This document shows, piece after piece, positions 16,988 through 25,845 of a stretch of DNA of 64,000 bases. Position 1 is the first letter of the stretch. Every line of letters starts with the position of its first letter. This DNA comes from Mycobacterium sp. E1214 (GTDB lineage: Bacteria > Actinomycetota > Actinomycetes > Mycobacteriales > Mycobacteriaceae), in NCBI RefSeq assembly GCF_001666755.1, contig NZ_LZJC01000111.1:18849-82848 (forward strand), given 5' to 3'. The position numbers and the translations under genes were made by a program. The notes under the pieces are model-generated. The model worked only from the letters and a program-made list of their open reading frames with translations, did no database searches and was not told the origin of the DNA.

Positions 16988-17122
16988 CGGCCGGCCGGCC
17001 GTTCGACGCGGAAAGCGTTCTGCGGCAAGCTGGTTGACGAGGCCGACGGCGACCCGGAGTATCCCGGCGCCCAGCGGGTACCCGCCGCTGTCAAGTGGGA
17101 GTCGGCGGAAGGGGCACGGCTG

Positions 17123-18076
17123 GTGAAATACATCGCGCTCGAGGAGGCTTTCTCGATACCGGGGATCGCCGACCCCATGGCCCGGTTGTCGTCGCGGGTG
17201 ACGCCCTATGTCCAGGACTGGCTGCGCAAGCTGCCCGACTTCACCGAGTACCGGTTACCGGAGATGGACGCGGCCGGCATCGACATCCAGGTGCTGTCGC
17301 TGACCGTCCCGGGCCTGCAGGCCGACCTGGATCCGGGCACCGCGCGGGACAACGCCAGGCGCGCCAACGACTATCTGGCGCAAGTGGTTGCCGAGCACCC
17401 GAGCCGGTTCCGCGGTTTCGCCGCTCTTCCGTTGCAGGACCCCGCCGCGGCGGTCGCCGAGCTGGAGCGCTGCGTCAACGAGTTGGGCTTCTGCGGGGCG
17501 CTGATCAACGATCACCTCGGCGGTCATTACCTCGACGAGCCGCTGTTCGAGCCGGTATGGGAAGCCCTGGAATCCCTTGACGTGCCACTGTATTTGCATC
17601 CGGGCGCGCCGCCCGCCGACGACTGGCACGTGCTGAACGGTCACCCGGAGCTCTACGGCGCCATGTGGAGTTGGGCCGCCGAGGTGTCCGGGCACGCGTT
17701 GCGGGTGCTGTGCAGCGGCGTGTTCGACCGGCATCCCTCGGCGACACTGATTCTGGGGCACATGGGCGAATTCCTGCCCTACCAACGCAGCCGCCTGGAC
17801 TCGCGGTACGCCACCATCAACACCGACTACCGGCTGCAACGTCCGCCGTCGGCGTATCTGGGCACCAACGTCGTGTTCACCACCAGCGGCGTGTTCTCGC
17901 CGGCCGCCTTGTTGGGCGCGGTGCTGGAAGTGGGCGCCGACGCCATCATGTTCTCGGTCGACTACCCCTACGAGTCCTCGCGGGAGGCGGTCGACGGGTT
18001 CGAGCGCGCGACGCTGCAACCCGATGACCGGGAGAAGATCGCGCACGGCAACGCCGAGCGAATCCTCAAGATATGA
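17123..18076 (+). CDS. Amidohydrolase-2 family protein, dihydroxybenzoate-decarboxylase-like
   Basis: A 317-residue TIM-barrel metalloenzyme of the ACMSD/gamma-resorcylate decarboxylase branch. The N-terminal ALEEAF places Glu residues at 7-8 as metal ligands, LYLHPG gives His159, ILGHMGEFLPY gives the second His near 216, and FSVDYPYES gives the Asp near 282. This set is typical of non-oxidative decarboxylases of hydroxylated aromatic acids rather than of peptidases. GTG follows GGAAGGGG. Its stop overlaps the next start in ATGA, so it is coupled to the ThDP enzyme. The substrate is unknown; an aromatic acid is the best guess. Confidence 0.85.
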   Translation: MKYIALEEAFSIPGIADPMARLSSRVTPYVQDWLRKLPDFTEYRLPEMDAAGIDIQVLSLTVPGLQADLDPGTARDNARRANDYLAQVVAEHPSRFRGFAALPLQDPAAAVAELERCVNELGFCGALINDHLGGHYLDEPLFEPVWEALESLDVPLYLHPGAPPADDWHVLNGHPELYGAMWSWAAEVSGHALRVLCSGVFDRHPSATLILGHMGEFLPYQRSRLDSRYATINTDYRLQRPPSAYLGTNVVFTTSGVFSPAALLGAVLEVGADAIMFSVDYPYESSREAVDGFERATLQPDDREKIAHGNAERILKI

Positions 18077-19767
18077 CCGGCGATTCGGAGGCCGCCGCCG
18101 ACCTGGTCGCGCTCCTCGCCGACGAGGGGGTGTCGCACTTCTTCATCAACCCCGGGACCGATTCCGCGCCGCTGCAGGAGGCGTTGGCCGCCGCGCGCGC
18201 CGCCGGTTCGCCCAGCCCGCGGGCGGTGTTGTGCGTGCACGAGAGCATCGCGCTAGCGGCCGCCATCGGCCATCACCTGGTCAGCGGGCGGCCGCAGGCC
18301 GTGATGGTGCACGTGGATGCGGGCACGCTGAACCTCGGCTGCCAGCTGCACAACGCCCAGCGCAACGGGACACCCGTCGTCATGTTCGCCGGGCGCACGC
18401 CCTACAGCGCGGCGCCCGAGGTGCGGGGCCATCGCGACACGTTCATCCATTGGCAGCAGGAGCAACTCGACCAGGCCGCCGTCGTGCGCAACTACGTCAA
18501 GTGGCACATGGAGGTTCCGCGCGGCCGCGAGCTGGCCCCGATCGTGCGTCGCGCCTTCCAGGTGACGCAATCCAGCCCGACGGGCCCCGCGTACGTGATG
18601 CTGCCCCGGGAGTCCCTCATGGAGCCGGGCGCCGGCGAGCTGCCGCGCCGGCTGCCGCCGGCCGTGCCGCCCGGACCGGATCCCGGCGGCCTGGAGCGGC
18701 TGGCGGGCATCCTGGCCGAGGCGGACCGGGTCGTCATCGTCACGTCGCGAACCGCCGCGGATCCGGCGAACGCCACGGTGCTGGCCCGCATTGCCGAGTT
18801 GCTGGGTGCGCCGGTGCTCGATCAGGGCGATCGCGCGAATCTGCCGCTGGGGCACCCGCTGCACCTGATGGGTGACCCGTCCCCGTTGCGGACCGCGGAC
18901 GCGGTGTTGCTCCTCGACTCCGAAGTGCCCTGGGTGCCAACACAACTCGCCCCGCCCGAGCACGCCCGGGTGGTGCAGATCGACGCCGATCCCGTCAAGG
19001 CCGGCATGCCGCTGTGGACGTATCCGGTGGAGGTGGCGCTGACCGCCGACACCCGGGCGGCGCTGCCCTTGCTGGAGCAGGCCTTGCGGCGGTTGAGCAC
19101 CGACGATTCGCGCGAGCGGTGGGCGGCGCGCCGGCGGGACGCCGAAGCCGACATCGCACAACGCCGCGTGGAGCATGCGCGACGCGCCGCGTCCGACGCG
19201 GACGCCGACGCCCCCGACGCCATGCTCGCCGCGCTGAACCGCGCGCTGCCCGAGGACGCGATCGTGGTCGAGGAGGCGGTGACCAATCGGCCCGCCGTGG
19301 GCCGGCAGGTGCTCCGGCCGCCGGGACGCTTCTTCGACACTGGCGCACCCGCACTCGGATGGGTGTTGGGCGGCGCGTTCGGTGTGAAGCTGGCTGCCCC
19401 CGACGCGCCGGTCGTCGCGATCTGCGGTGACGGCTCCTTCAACTTCAGCGTGCCCACCGCGGCGTTGTGGTCGGCGCACCGTTATCGCGCGCCATTCGTC
19501 ACGGTGGTGCTGAACAACCATTCCTACTGGGCGTCCAAGCGTCCCGTCATGGACCTCTATCCCGACGGAATCTCCGTGCACGAGAACGATTTTCCCGAGA
19601 CCCAGCTGGCGCCGGACACCGATTACGCCGCCCTGGCGGCGGCCTGCGGCGGCAGCGGCCGCGTGGTGCCGTCAGCTGACGACATGGCCGAGGCCGTCGC
19701 GTGGGCGCTCGCCGAGGCCGTCGCCGGGCGCTGCACGGTGCTCGACGTGCGGCTTCCGCAACCGTAA
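18073..19767 (+). CDS. Thiamine-diphosphate-dependent enzyme (acetolactate synthase-like)
   Basis: A 564-residue protein with the three-domain ThDP layout. The N-terminal PYR domain carries the proton-relay Glu57 in CVHESIALAAAIG, a short central domain spans about 200-340, and the C-terminal PP domain holds the GDGSFNFSVP diphosphate/Mg motif near residue 455, ending around VVLNNHSY. Family members make or break C-C bonds next to a carbonyl (acetolactate synthase, benzoylformate decarboxylase). The central domain looks degenerate for FAD, so a decarboxylase or lyase is as likely as a synthase. It is coupled by ATGA to the amidohydrolase gene. Confidence 0.85.
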   Translation: MTGDSEAAADLVALLADEGVSHFFINPGTDSAPLQEALAAARAAGSPSPRAVLCVHESIALAAAIGHHLVSGRPQAVMVHVDAGTLNLGCQLHNAQRNGTPVVMFAGRTPYSAAPEVRGHRDTFIHWQQEQLDQAAVVRNYVKWHMEVPRGRELAPIVRRAFQVTQSSPTGPAYVMLPRESLMEPGAGELPRRLPPAVPPGPDPGGLERLAGILAEADRVVIVTSRTAADPANATVLARIAELLGAPVLDQGDRANLPLGHPLHLMGDPSPLRTADAVLLLDSEVPWVPTQLAPPEHARVVQIDADPVKAGMPLWTYPVEVALTADTRAALPLLEQALRRLSTDDSRERWAARRRDAEADIAQRRVEHARRAASDADADAPDAMLAALNRALPEDAIVVEEAVTNRPAVGRQVLRPPGRFFDTGAPALGWVLGGAFGVKLAAPDAPVVAICGDGSFNFSVPTAALWSAHRYRAPFVTVVLNNHSYWASKRPVMDLYPDGISVHENDFPETQLAPDTDYAALAAACGGSGRVVPSADDMAEAVAWALAEAVAGRCTVLDVRLPQP

Positions 19768-19831
19768 CCGCCGCACGCCGCGCCGTCGATGGTGTGGAGG
19801 AGCTCCGCAACCCCGGCGCACAAAGCGCCCG

Positions 19832-20998
19832 TCAGTGGCACCCGTGCTCGTGCCCGGGATCGGGGGAGCCGCCCATCATCCGCAGCATCGGCGCTGCGCC
19901 CGAGGTGACGAAGCGGACGATCAACACTGCCGCGAGGAGAAGAAACGCGATGTTCAACCAGGTGGTGTAATTCCACGACACGGACGCTTCCATGACCGTG
20001 GCATTGCGTTGCCTCGGAATGAGACCCGTTGTGCCGAACAGTAATTCGACGAGGTAACCCGCGCACACCATGGCGGTGTAGAAGGTGCCCAGCAACGTCA
20101 GCGCCATCCTGGTGCCGTAGTACTTCCGGTAGATGTTCAGAATCGGCAGAATCAGCAGGTCGGCGTAGATGAACGAGATGACCCCGCCGAAGCTGATGCC
20201 ACCGTTCCACAGCACTGCCGCCAGCGGCACATTGCCTATCGAGCAGACGAAGGACACGATCGCCACCAGCGGTCCGACGATCGGACCCCACAGCGCCGAC
20301 CATCCGGGATGATCGGCCAAAAAGAAGCTCTGCCAGAAGCTTTCGGGCACCCAAGCTGCGATCGCGCCGGCGATGAGCAAGCCCAGCACCAGGTCGCGCA
20401 GGATCGCCAGCCACTCCATGACGAACACGTGTGACACCGACGTGAAGCCCTCCGCCGAGAACAGCCTTCGCCAGAAGGGGCCGTCCTTCTGGATCGACAT
20501 GTCCATCGCCGCATGACCTTCCATCGACCCGGCGATGCCCCGGTCGGCCTGCTCGCGGGCCGCGTCGACCAATCGCGACCGCACGAATAACCGGAACAGC
20601 ACGGCCAGCACCACGATCATCAGCGGCCCTCCGACGAACTCGGCGGCCGTGAACTGCCAACCCATCAGCAGCGCCAGGATGATCCCCAGCTCCACCACGA
20701 GGTTCGTCGAGCCGATCTCGAAGGCCATGGCGGCGGTGAAGTTGGCGCCCTTGCGAAACAGGGACCGCGCCAGCGCCACCGCGGCGTAGGAACACGATGA
20801 CGACGCCGCGCCCAGACCGGCCGAGATCGCCAGCGTCCGGGGGCGATCGTCACCGAGCAGGGCCACCACCGTCGACCGTCGCACCACGGCCTGCACCACC
20901 GCCGACAGGGCGAAGCCCAGGATCAACGCCCACAGGATCTCCCAGGTCATCGATCCGGCGAGCGCCAAAGCGTGGCCGACCGCTGCCAACACCGTCAC
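19832..20998 (-). CDS. Permease of the ArsP/DUF318 type (Rv2963-like), probably copper-responsive
   Basis: A 388-residue membrane protein with eight or more hydrophobic segments, in two blocks split by a cytosolic loop (about residues 145-200). The first block has SSSCSYAAVALARSLFRKG and the second SFVCSIGNVPLAAVLW, the paired Cys-bearing motifs of DUF318 permeases. The C-terminus ends HEHGCH, a possible metal site. A RicR-like operator lies 41 bp before the GTG; M. tuberculosis Rv2963 belongs to the copper RicR regulon. GGGAGGAT precedes the start. The transported species is not proven. Confidence 0.88.
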   Translation of the reverse strand: MTVLAAVGHALALAGSMTWEILWALILGFALSAVVQAVVRRSTVVALLGDDRPRTLAISAGLGAASSSCSYAAVALARSLFRKGANFTAAMAFEIGSTNLVVELGIILALLMGWQFTAAEFVGGPLMIVVLAVLFRLFVRSRLVDAAREQADRGIAGSMEGHAAMDMSIQKDGPFWRRLFSAEGFTSVSHVFVMEWLAILRDLVLGLLIAGAIAAWVPESFWQSFFLADHPGWSALWGPIVGPLVAIVSFVCSIGNVPLAAVLWNGGISFGGVISFIYADLLILPILNIYRKYYGTRMALTLLGTFYTAMVCAGYLVELLFGTTGLIPRQRNATVMEASVSWNYTTWLNIAFLLLAAVLIVRFVTSGAAPMLRMMGGSPDPGHEHGCH

Positions 20999-21038
20999 AG
21001 ATCCTCCCTACGCGCTCGAGGGGCGCCACCTTCAGATC

Positions 21039-21055
21039 ATACCGGGTGGGGGTAT
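21039..21055. promoter_or_regulatory. RicR-like copper operator upstream of the permease gene
   Basis: ATACCGGGTGGGGGTAT is an imperfect palindrome matching TACCC-n5-GGGTA (the mycobacterial RicR box) with one mismatch: TACCG, n5 GGTGG, GGGTA. It lies 41-57 bp upstream of the permease start on the minus strand, where it would overlap the promoter. RicR is a CsoR-family repressor released by Cu(I); that a RicR exists in this genome is assumed. Confidence 0.7.
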
Positions 21056-21254
21056 GCGAGGCAGGCCAACCGGCTGGACGACGGGCTCGTGGCCAGGCCG
21101 TTGCGCCGCCGCGCTCTCTAGAATGGCGGGATAGCACGGCTTTGCCCGGCGGGAGGGAAAAGCCCGACACACCGGTGTCGCCACCGCTGTCACAGTGATA
21201 ACACCAGGCACACTGGTAACAACAGATCTTCGCAGACGCCAGGAGGGCATGGCT

Positions 21255-21992
21255 GTGTACCGAGTCTTTGAAGCGCTCGACGAGTTGAGCGCCATCGTGG
21301 AAGAAGCCCGCGGCGTTCCGATGACGGCCGGCTGCGTCGTCCCGCGCGGCGACGTGCTCGAGCTGATCGACGACATCAAGGATGCGATCCCGGGCGAGCT
21401 GGACGACGCGCAGGACGTGCTGGACGCGCGCGACTCCATGCTGTCCGACGCCAAGACGCATGCCGATTCCATGGTTTCCTCGGCCACCACCGAGTCCGAG
21501 TCGATGCTCAACCACGCCCGCGCGGAGGCGGACCGGTTGCTGTCCGACGCCAAGGCGCAGGCCGACCGGATGGTCAGCGAGGCCCGGCAGCACAGCGAGC
21601 GAATGGTCGGCGAGGCGCGCGAGGAGTCCATCCGCATCGCCACGGCGGCCAAAAGGGAGTACGAGGCCGCCGTCGGGCGCGCCCAGGCCGAGGCCGACCG
21701 GCTGCTGGAGAACGGCAACATCTCCTACGAGAAGGCCGTCCAGGAGGGCATCAAGGAGCAGCAGCGCCTGGTGTCGCAGAACGAGGTGGTGCAGGCCGCG
21801 AACTCCGAGGCCACCCGCCTGATCGACACGGCGCACGCCGAGGCCGACCGGTTGCGCGGCGAATGCGACATCTACGTCGACAACAAGCTGGCCGAGTTCG
21901 AGGAGTTCCTCAACGGCACCCTGCGGTCGGTGGGCCGCGGCCGTCACCAACTGCGGACGGCCGCCGGCACGCACGACTACGCCGTGCGCTAG
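21255..21992 (+). CDS. sepIVA: Septation regulator SepIVA (DivIVA-domain coiled coil)
   Basis: A 245-residue, largely helical protein. A short DivIVA-like N-terminal part (VYRVFEALDELSAIVEEARG ending in GDVLELIDDIKD) leads into a long Ala/Glu/Arg coiled coil (about residues 60-215) with recurring AxxEADRLL heptads. It matches mycobacterial SepIVA (Rv2927c), a cytoplasmic protein needed for septation. GTG at 21255 is chosen because AGGAGG at 21241-21246 is 8 bp upstream; the ATG at 21249 is only 2 bp from it. The neighbouring yceD, rnc and mutM genes keep the conserved order. Confidence 0.94.
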   Translation: MYRVFEALDELSAIVEEARGVPMTAGCVVPRGDVLELIDDIKDAIPGELDDAQDVLDARDSMLSDAKTHADSMVSSATTESESMLNHARAEADRLLSDAKAQADRMVSEARQHSERMVGEAREESIRIATAAKREYEAAVGRAQAEADRLLENGNISYEKAVQEGIKEQQRLVSQNEVVQAANSEATRLIDTAHAEADRLRGECDIYVDNKLAEFEEFLNGTLRSVGRGRHQLRTAAGTHDYAVR

Positions 21993-22057
21993 GGACTCCG
22001 GACCGGGGCGGCAGCGGTGCCCTGGCGTTACGCGGTCGGCGCCGTAGGATTTGCCTT

Positions 22058-22645
22058 ATGACGCGGCAGCACAGCACCACCACGCAGCGCCCTGCGGCCT
22101 CGCCGATGATCGTCGACATCACCCGGCTCGGGCGGCGCCCCGGCGCCATGGTCACCCTGCGCTACACCGTGCCCAGCCCGTCGCGCATCGGGCTGGACAT
22201 GATCGCGATCGCGCAGGGCGCCCCCCTGGAGCTGGACCTGCGCCTGGAATCCGTGTCGGAGGGCGTCCTGGTGACCGGCACGGTGACCGCCCCGACCAGT
22301 GGCGAGTGCGCGCGCTGCCTGACCGCGGTCGACGGCCGCGTGCACGTCGCGATCACCGAACTGTTCGCCTACCCGAACAGCACCACCGAAGCGACCACCG
22401 AGGACGACGAGGTGGGCCACATCGTGGACGACAAGATCAACCTGGAGCAGTCGATCATCGACGCCGTGGGCCTCGAGCTGCCGTTCTCGCCGACGTGCAC
22501 GCCGGACTGCCCCGGCCTGTGCCCCGAGTGCGGCGTCGCCCTGGCCGCCGAGCCCGGCCATCAGCACGAGCGCATCGACCCGCGGTGGGCCAAGCTGGCC
22601 GACATGTTCAGCCCCGAGGCCGACGGCCCGCGGGGGGAGCGGTGA
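22058..22645 (+). CDS. YceD/DUF177 family protein
   Basis: A 195-residue protein of the DUF177 family, linked in bacteria to 23S rRNA accumulation and to the rpmF region. CARCL near residue 87 and the C-terminal CTPDCPGLCPECG cluster (near 148-160) are the typical putative metal-binding Cys motifs, followed by DPRWAKL. The start ATG has no clear ribosome binding site. It is coupled to rnc by a GTGA overlap. In most actinobacteria rpmF lies between; no L32 gene is present here. Confidence 0.93.
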   Translation: MTRQHSTTTQRPAASPMIVDITRLGRRPGAMVTLRYTVPSPSRIGLDMIAIAQGAPLELDLRLESVSEGVLVTGTVTAPTSGECARCLTAVDGRVHVAITELFAYPNSTTEATTEDDEVGHIVDDKINLEQSIIDAVGLELPFSPTCTPDCPGLCPECGVALAAEPGHQHERIDPRWAKLADMFSPEADGPRGER

Positions 22646-23355
22646 CCTCGCGCCAGGTGTTGCTCGACGCGCTGGGGGTGGGACTGTCCGACGAGTTGCT
22701 GTCGCTGGCGTTGACGCACCGCAGCTACGCCTACGAGCACGGTGGACTGCCGACCAACGAGCGCCTGGAATTTCTCGGTGACGCGGTGCTGGGCCTGACG
22801 ATCACCGACGAGCTCTACCATCGGCACCCCGACCGGACCGAGGGCGACCTGGCCAAGCTGCGCGCCAGCGTGGTCAACACCCAGGCCCTGGCCGACGTCG
22901 CCCGCAAACTTTCCGACGAGGGCCTCGGCGTGCACCTGATGCTGGGCCGCGGGGAGGCGAACACCGGCGGCGCCGACAAATCCAGCATCCTCGCGGACGG
23001 GATGGAGTCGCTGCTCGGCGCCATCTACCTCGAACACGGCATCGACACCGCCCGCGAGGTGATCCTGCGGCTGTTCGCCGGGCTGCTGGACGCGGCCCCG
23101 ACGCTGGGCGCCGGCCTCGACTGGAAGACCAGCCTGCAGGAGCTCACCGCTGCGCGCGGGTTGGGGGCGCCCTCCTACATCGTCACGTCGACCGGCCCGG
23201 ACCACGACAAGGAGTTCACCGCGGTGGTCGTCGTCATGGACGCCGAATACGGCTCGGGCGTCGGCCGCTCCAAGAAGGAGGCCGAGCAAAAGGCCGCGGC
23301 CGCCACCTGGAAGACGCTGGAAGCGCTCGGCACCGCGGACAAGACGTCGGTCTAG
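22642..23355 (+). CDS. rnc: Ribonuclease III
   Basis: A 237-residue endonuclease for double-stranded RNA, acting on rRNA precursors and other duplexes. The catalytic signature NERLEFLGDAVLGL is near residues 39-52, the second acidic cluster is DGMESLLGAIYLE near 118, and the C-terminal dsRNA-binding domain ends in GRSKKEAEQKAAAATWKTLE. The GTG start overlaps the yceD stop by 4 bp. mutM follows after 15 bp. Confidence 0.97.
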   Translation: MTSRQVLLDALGVGLSDELLSLALTHRSYAYEHGGLPTNERLEFLGDAVLGLTITDELYHRHPDRTEGDLAKLRASVVNTQALADVARKLSDEGLGVHLMLGRGEANTGGADKSSILADGMESLLGAIYLEHGIDTAREVILRLFAGLLDAAPTLGAGLDWKTSLQELTAARGLGAPSYIVTSTGPDHDKEFTAVVVVMDAEYGSGVGRSKKEAEQKAAAATWKTLEALGTADKTSV

Positions 23356-23370
23356 GGTCGCCCGCGCCAG

Positions 23371-24246
23371 ATGCCCGAACTGCCCGAAGTCGAGGTGGTC
23401 CGCCGCGGCTTGCAAGGCCGTGTGGTGGGCAAGACGATCACCGCGGTGCGGGTGCACCACCCGCGCGCGGTGCGCCGCCACGAAGCGGGCCCCGCGGACC
23501 TCACCGCCCGGTTGCTCGACGCACGCATCACCGGCACCGACCGCAGGGGCAAGTACCTGTGGCTGCTGCTCGACAGCGAGCCGGCGGGGCCGGCACCGGA
23601 ATCGGACACCGCCCTGGTCGTGCACCTCGGGATGAGCGGGCAGATGCTGCTCGGGGAGGTGCCCCGCGCCGACCACGTCCGCATCTCCGCGCTGCTCGAC
23701 GACGGCACCGTGCTGAGCTTCTCCGACCAGCGCACCTTCGGCGGGTGGTTGCTGGCCGACCTGGTGACCGTCGACGGCAGCGTGGTTCCGGCGCCGGTCG
23801 CGCATATCGCCCGCGATCCGCTGGACCCCCGCTTCGATCGCGACGCGGTGGTAACGGCGTTGCGCGCCAAGCACTCCGAGATCAAGCGGCAGCTGCTCAA
23901 CCAGGAGGTGGTGTCGGGCATCGGCAACATCTACGCCGACGAGGCGCTGTGGCGGGCCAAGGTCAACGGCGCCCGCATCGCGGCCGCCCTGAGCCGACGC
24001 CAATTGGCGGCGGTCCTGGACGCCGCCGTCGAGGTGATGAGCGACGCATTGGCCCAAGGAGGAACGTCCTTCGACTCGTTGTACGTCAACGTCAACGGGG
24101 AGTCCGGCTACTTCGACCGCTCGCTCAACGTCTACGGCCGCGAGGGCCAGAACTGCTACCGCTGCGGCGCCGTGATCCGTCGGGAGAAGTTCATGAATCG
24201 GTCGTCGTTCTACTGCCCGAAATGTCAACTGCGCCCGCGTGTTTGA
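23371..24246 (+). CDS. mutM: Formamidopyrimidine-DNA glycosylase (Fpg/MutM)
   Basis: A 291-residue bifunctional glycosylase/AP lyase for 8-oxoguanine and formamidopyrimidines. The N-terminal [14 protein letters not shown] supplies the catalytic Pro2 and Glu3, GKYLWLLLD near residue 60 gives the conserved Lys, and the C-terminal zinc finger is [11 protein letters not shown] ... YCPKCQ. All catalytic elements are present, so this is an active Fpg1-type enzyme, not one of the degenerate paralogues. It ends the sepIVA-yceD-rnc-mutM run. Confidence 0.97.
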   Translation: MPELPEVEVVRRGLQGRVVGKTITAVRVHHPRAVRRHEAGPADLTARLLDARITGTDRRGKYLWLLLDSEPAGPAPESDTALVVHLGMSGQMLLGEVPRADHVRISALLDDGTVLSFSDQRTFGGWLLADLVTVDGSVVPAPVAHIARDPLDPRFDRDAVVTALRAKHSEIKRQLLNQEVVSGIGNIYADEALWRAKVNGARIAAALSRRQLAAVLDAAVEVMSDALAQGGTSFDSLYVNVNGESGYFDRSLNVYGREGQNCYRCGAVIRREKFMNRSSFYCPKCQLRPRV

Positions 24247-24249
24247 GCG

Positions 24250-25023
24250 TCAGTCGAAGATGTCGCGGCGCGTGGCGCCCGCGGGTAAAGTCGGGTCGAC
24301 GAACCACTCGCGGCCGAATAGCATGCCGAACACCTGCGGGGGGAGCCGCAGCAGCACGTCGAAGGCACGCGCGGCGACCCCCGTCGTCCCGATCTGAGAG
24401 CGGTGTGCACCGAAGGCGTCCCGCTTTTGACGGGCGAACCGGAACACGTTGATCCGATGGGTGATGGTCGCCCGAGGCGCGTAGACCGTGCGCACGATGT
24501 CGGCGGGATACGGGCCGGACAGGCCCACCAGCCCGGCGAGATCGCTGATCCAGCACAGTAATTCGCGGGGCATGGTCGCTTCCAGCAGCCTCGGTGTCGC
24601 CGCGAGTTGGGCGGCCCGCTTTCCGACGTGGTGCACCTGGACGTGATCGCGATGACCGTAACCGCCGTTGGGCTGATAGCTCAGCAACAAATCGGCATCC
24701 TCCTCGCGCAGGATCTGGGCGAGCCGTCCCGCCGCCTCCTCGAGATCGGCCCGCCCGAACCGCACCCGGCCTGGCGGGTCGGGGTAGAACGCGGGGCCGT
24801 ATCCGCTGTCGGCATAACCCAGGCATTCCACTCGTTGAGCACCCAGAATGCTTGCACTGGAATGTAATTCGCCGATACGGCCATTGTCCCCCTCGTGGAC
24901 GCGGCCGTCGGTCGCCGCGACGACAACCACCCGGTGCCCGGCCGCCGCGGCCCGGGCCAGCGTGCCGCCGGTGAGCACCACCTCGTCATCCGGGTGGGCG
25001 TGAAACGCGATGACGGTGGCCAT
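24250..25023 (-). CDS. PIG-L family deacetylase
   Basis: A 257-residue LmbE/PIG-L type zinc deacetylase. AHPDDE near residues 8-13 binds the metal and holds the catalytic Asp, and GHRDHVQVHH near residue 137 gives the remaining His ligand. The family includes MshB and Mca, which deacetylate GlcNAc conjugates in mycothiol metabolism, but the substrate here is not clear. ATG at 25023 begins MATVIAFHAHPDDE; the in-frame extension to 25101 is Arg-rich and overlaps the divergent OsmC promoter, so it is rejected. It converges with mutM (3 bp). Confidence 0.9.
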   Translation of the reverse strand: MATVIAFHAHPDDEVVLTGGTLARAAAAGHRVVVVAATDGRVHEGDNGRIGELHSSASILGAQRVECLGYADSGYGPAFYPDPPGRVRFGRADLEEAAGRLAQILREEDADLLLSYQPNGGYGHRDHVQVHHVGKRAAQLAATPRLLEATMPRELLCWISDLAGLVGLSGPYPADIVRTVYAPRATITHRINVFRFARQKRDAFGAHRSQIGTTGVAARAFDVLLRLPPQVFGMLFGREWFVDPTLPAGATRRDIFD

Positions 25024-25075
25024 ACGTGCAGTATGCCCAGTGCGTCGACGCCGCGCGGCCCGGTAGAAATGACCC

Positions 25076-25501
25076 ATGACCGATTTGTGGGTAGAGCGCA
25101 CCGGAACTCGCCGCTATACGGGTCGCAGCTCCCGTGGGGCGCAGGTGCTCATCGGCTCGGAGGACGTCGACGGCGTGTTCACTCCCGGCGAGCTGCTGAA
25201 GATCGCGCTCGCCGCGTGCAGCGGGCTCTCGAGCGACCTGCCGCTGGCGCGCCGGCTCGGCGAGGACTATCCGGCGGTGATCAGGGTGTCCGGCGCCGCC
25301 GACCGTGAGCAGGAACGCTATCCGCGGCTCGAGGAGACCCTCGAGCTCGACCTCTCCGCGCTGTCGCCGCAGGAGCGGGAACGCCTGCTCGTCGTCGTGA
25401 ATCGGGCAATCGAGCAGGTCTGCACCGTGGGTCGCACGCTCACCTCCGGAACCGACGTCAGCTTCGAGGTCGCCGATGTCGGCTCCCGCGTCGGGTCCTG
25501 A
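25076..25501 (+). CDS. OsmC family peroxiredoxin-like protein
   Basis: A 141-residue OsmC/Ohr-fold protein. The two family cysteines are seen in LAACSGLSSDL (near residue 48) and QVCTVGRTL (near 121), the pair that reduces organic hydroperoxides in OsmC proteins. It matches the position of Rv2923c. Its 3' end overlaps acyP by 26 bp, so the two are co-translated. It is divergent from the PIG-L gene. Confidence 0.92.
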   Translation: MTDLWVERTGTRRYTGRSSRGAQVLIGSEDVDGVFTPGELLKIALAACSGLSSDLPLARRLGEDYPAVIRVSGAADREQERYPRLEETLELDLSALSPQERERLLVVVNRAIEQVCTVGRTLTSGTDVSFEVADVGSRVGS

Positions 25502-25781
25502 CGCCCGCCTCACCGCCTGGGTGCACGGCGCCGTGCAGGGCGTGGGTTTCCGCTGGTGGACGCGGTGCCGCGCGCTCGAGCTGGGCCTCACCGGTTACGC
25601 GGCCAACCAGGCCGACGGCCGCGTCCTCGTCGTCGCGCGGGGTCCGCGGGAGGCGGGGGAGAAGCTGCTGGCGCTGCTGGAAGGCGGCGAGGCGTGGCCG
25701 CCGAGGCCGGGCCGCGTCGACAAAGTGGTCGCGGACTGGTCGCCGCCCGGGGACCCGTTCGACGGATTCGTCGAGCGCTGA
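25476..25781 (+). CDS. acyP: Acylphosphatase
   Basis: A 101-residue enzyme hydrolysing acyl phosphates. HGAVQGVGFRWWTRCRA (near residues 17-33) contains the phosphate-binding loop and catalytic Arg, and GYAANQADGRVLVVARG the catalytic Asn region; RVDKVVADW is the C-terminal strand. It overlaps the OsmC gene by 26 bp and precedes smc, as in M. tuberculosis. Cytoplasmic; its physiological substrate is unclear in bacteria. Confidence 0.95.
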   Translation: MSAPASGPDARLTAWVHGAVQGVGFRWWTRCRALELGLTGYAANQADGRVLVVARGPREAGEKLLALLEGGEAWPPRPGRVDKVVADWSPPGDPFDGFVER

Positions 25782-25845
25782 GCCCGCATCGGCTGCCACC
25801 CCAGTCACAGTGGCACCAACTTCGGCCCCGATGTATCAATTGCGA

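Noticed and set aside
16988..17122. TTGACG (17034) as a promoter for the amidohydrolase-ThDP pair
   Set aside because: No -10 matching TANNNT lies at 16-19 bp. GAGTAT and TATCCC are poor matches.
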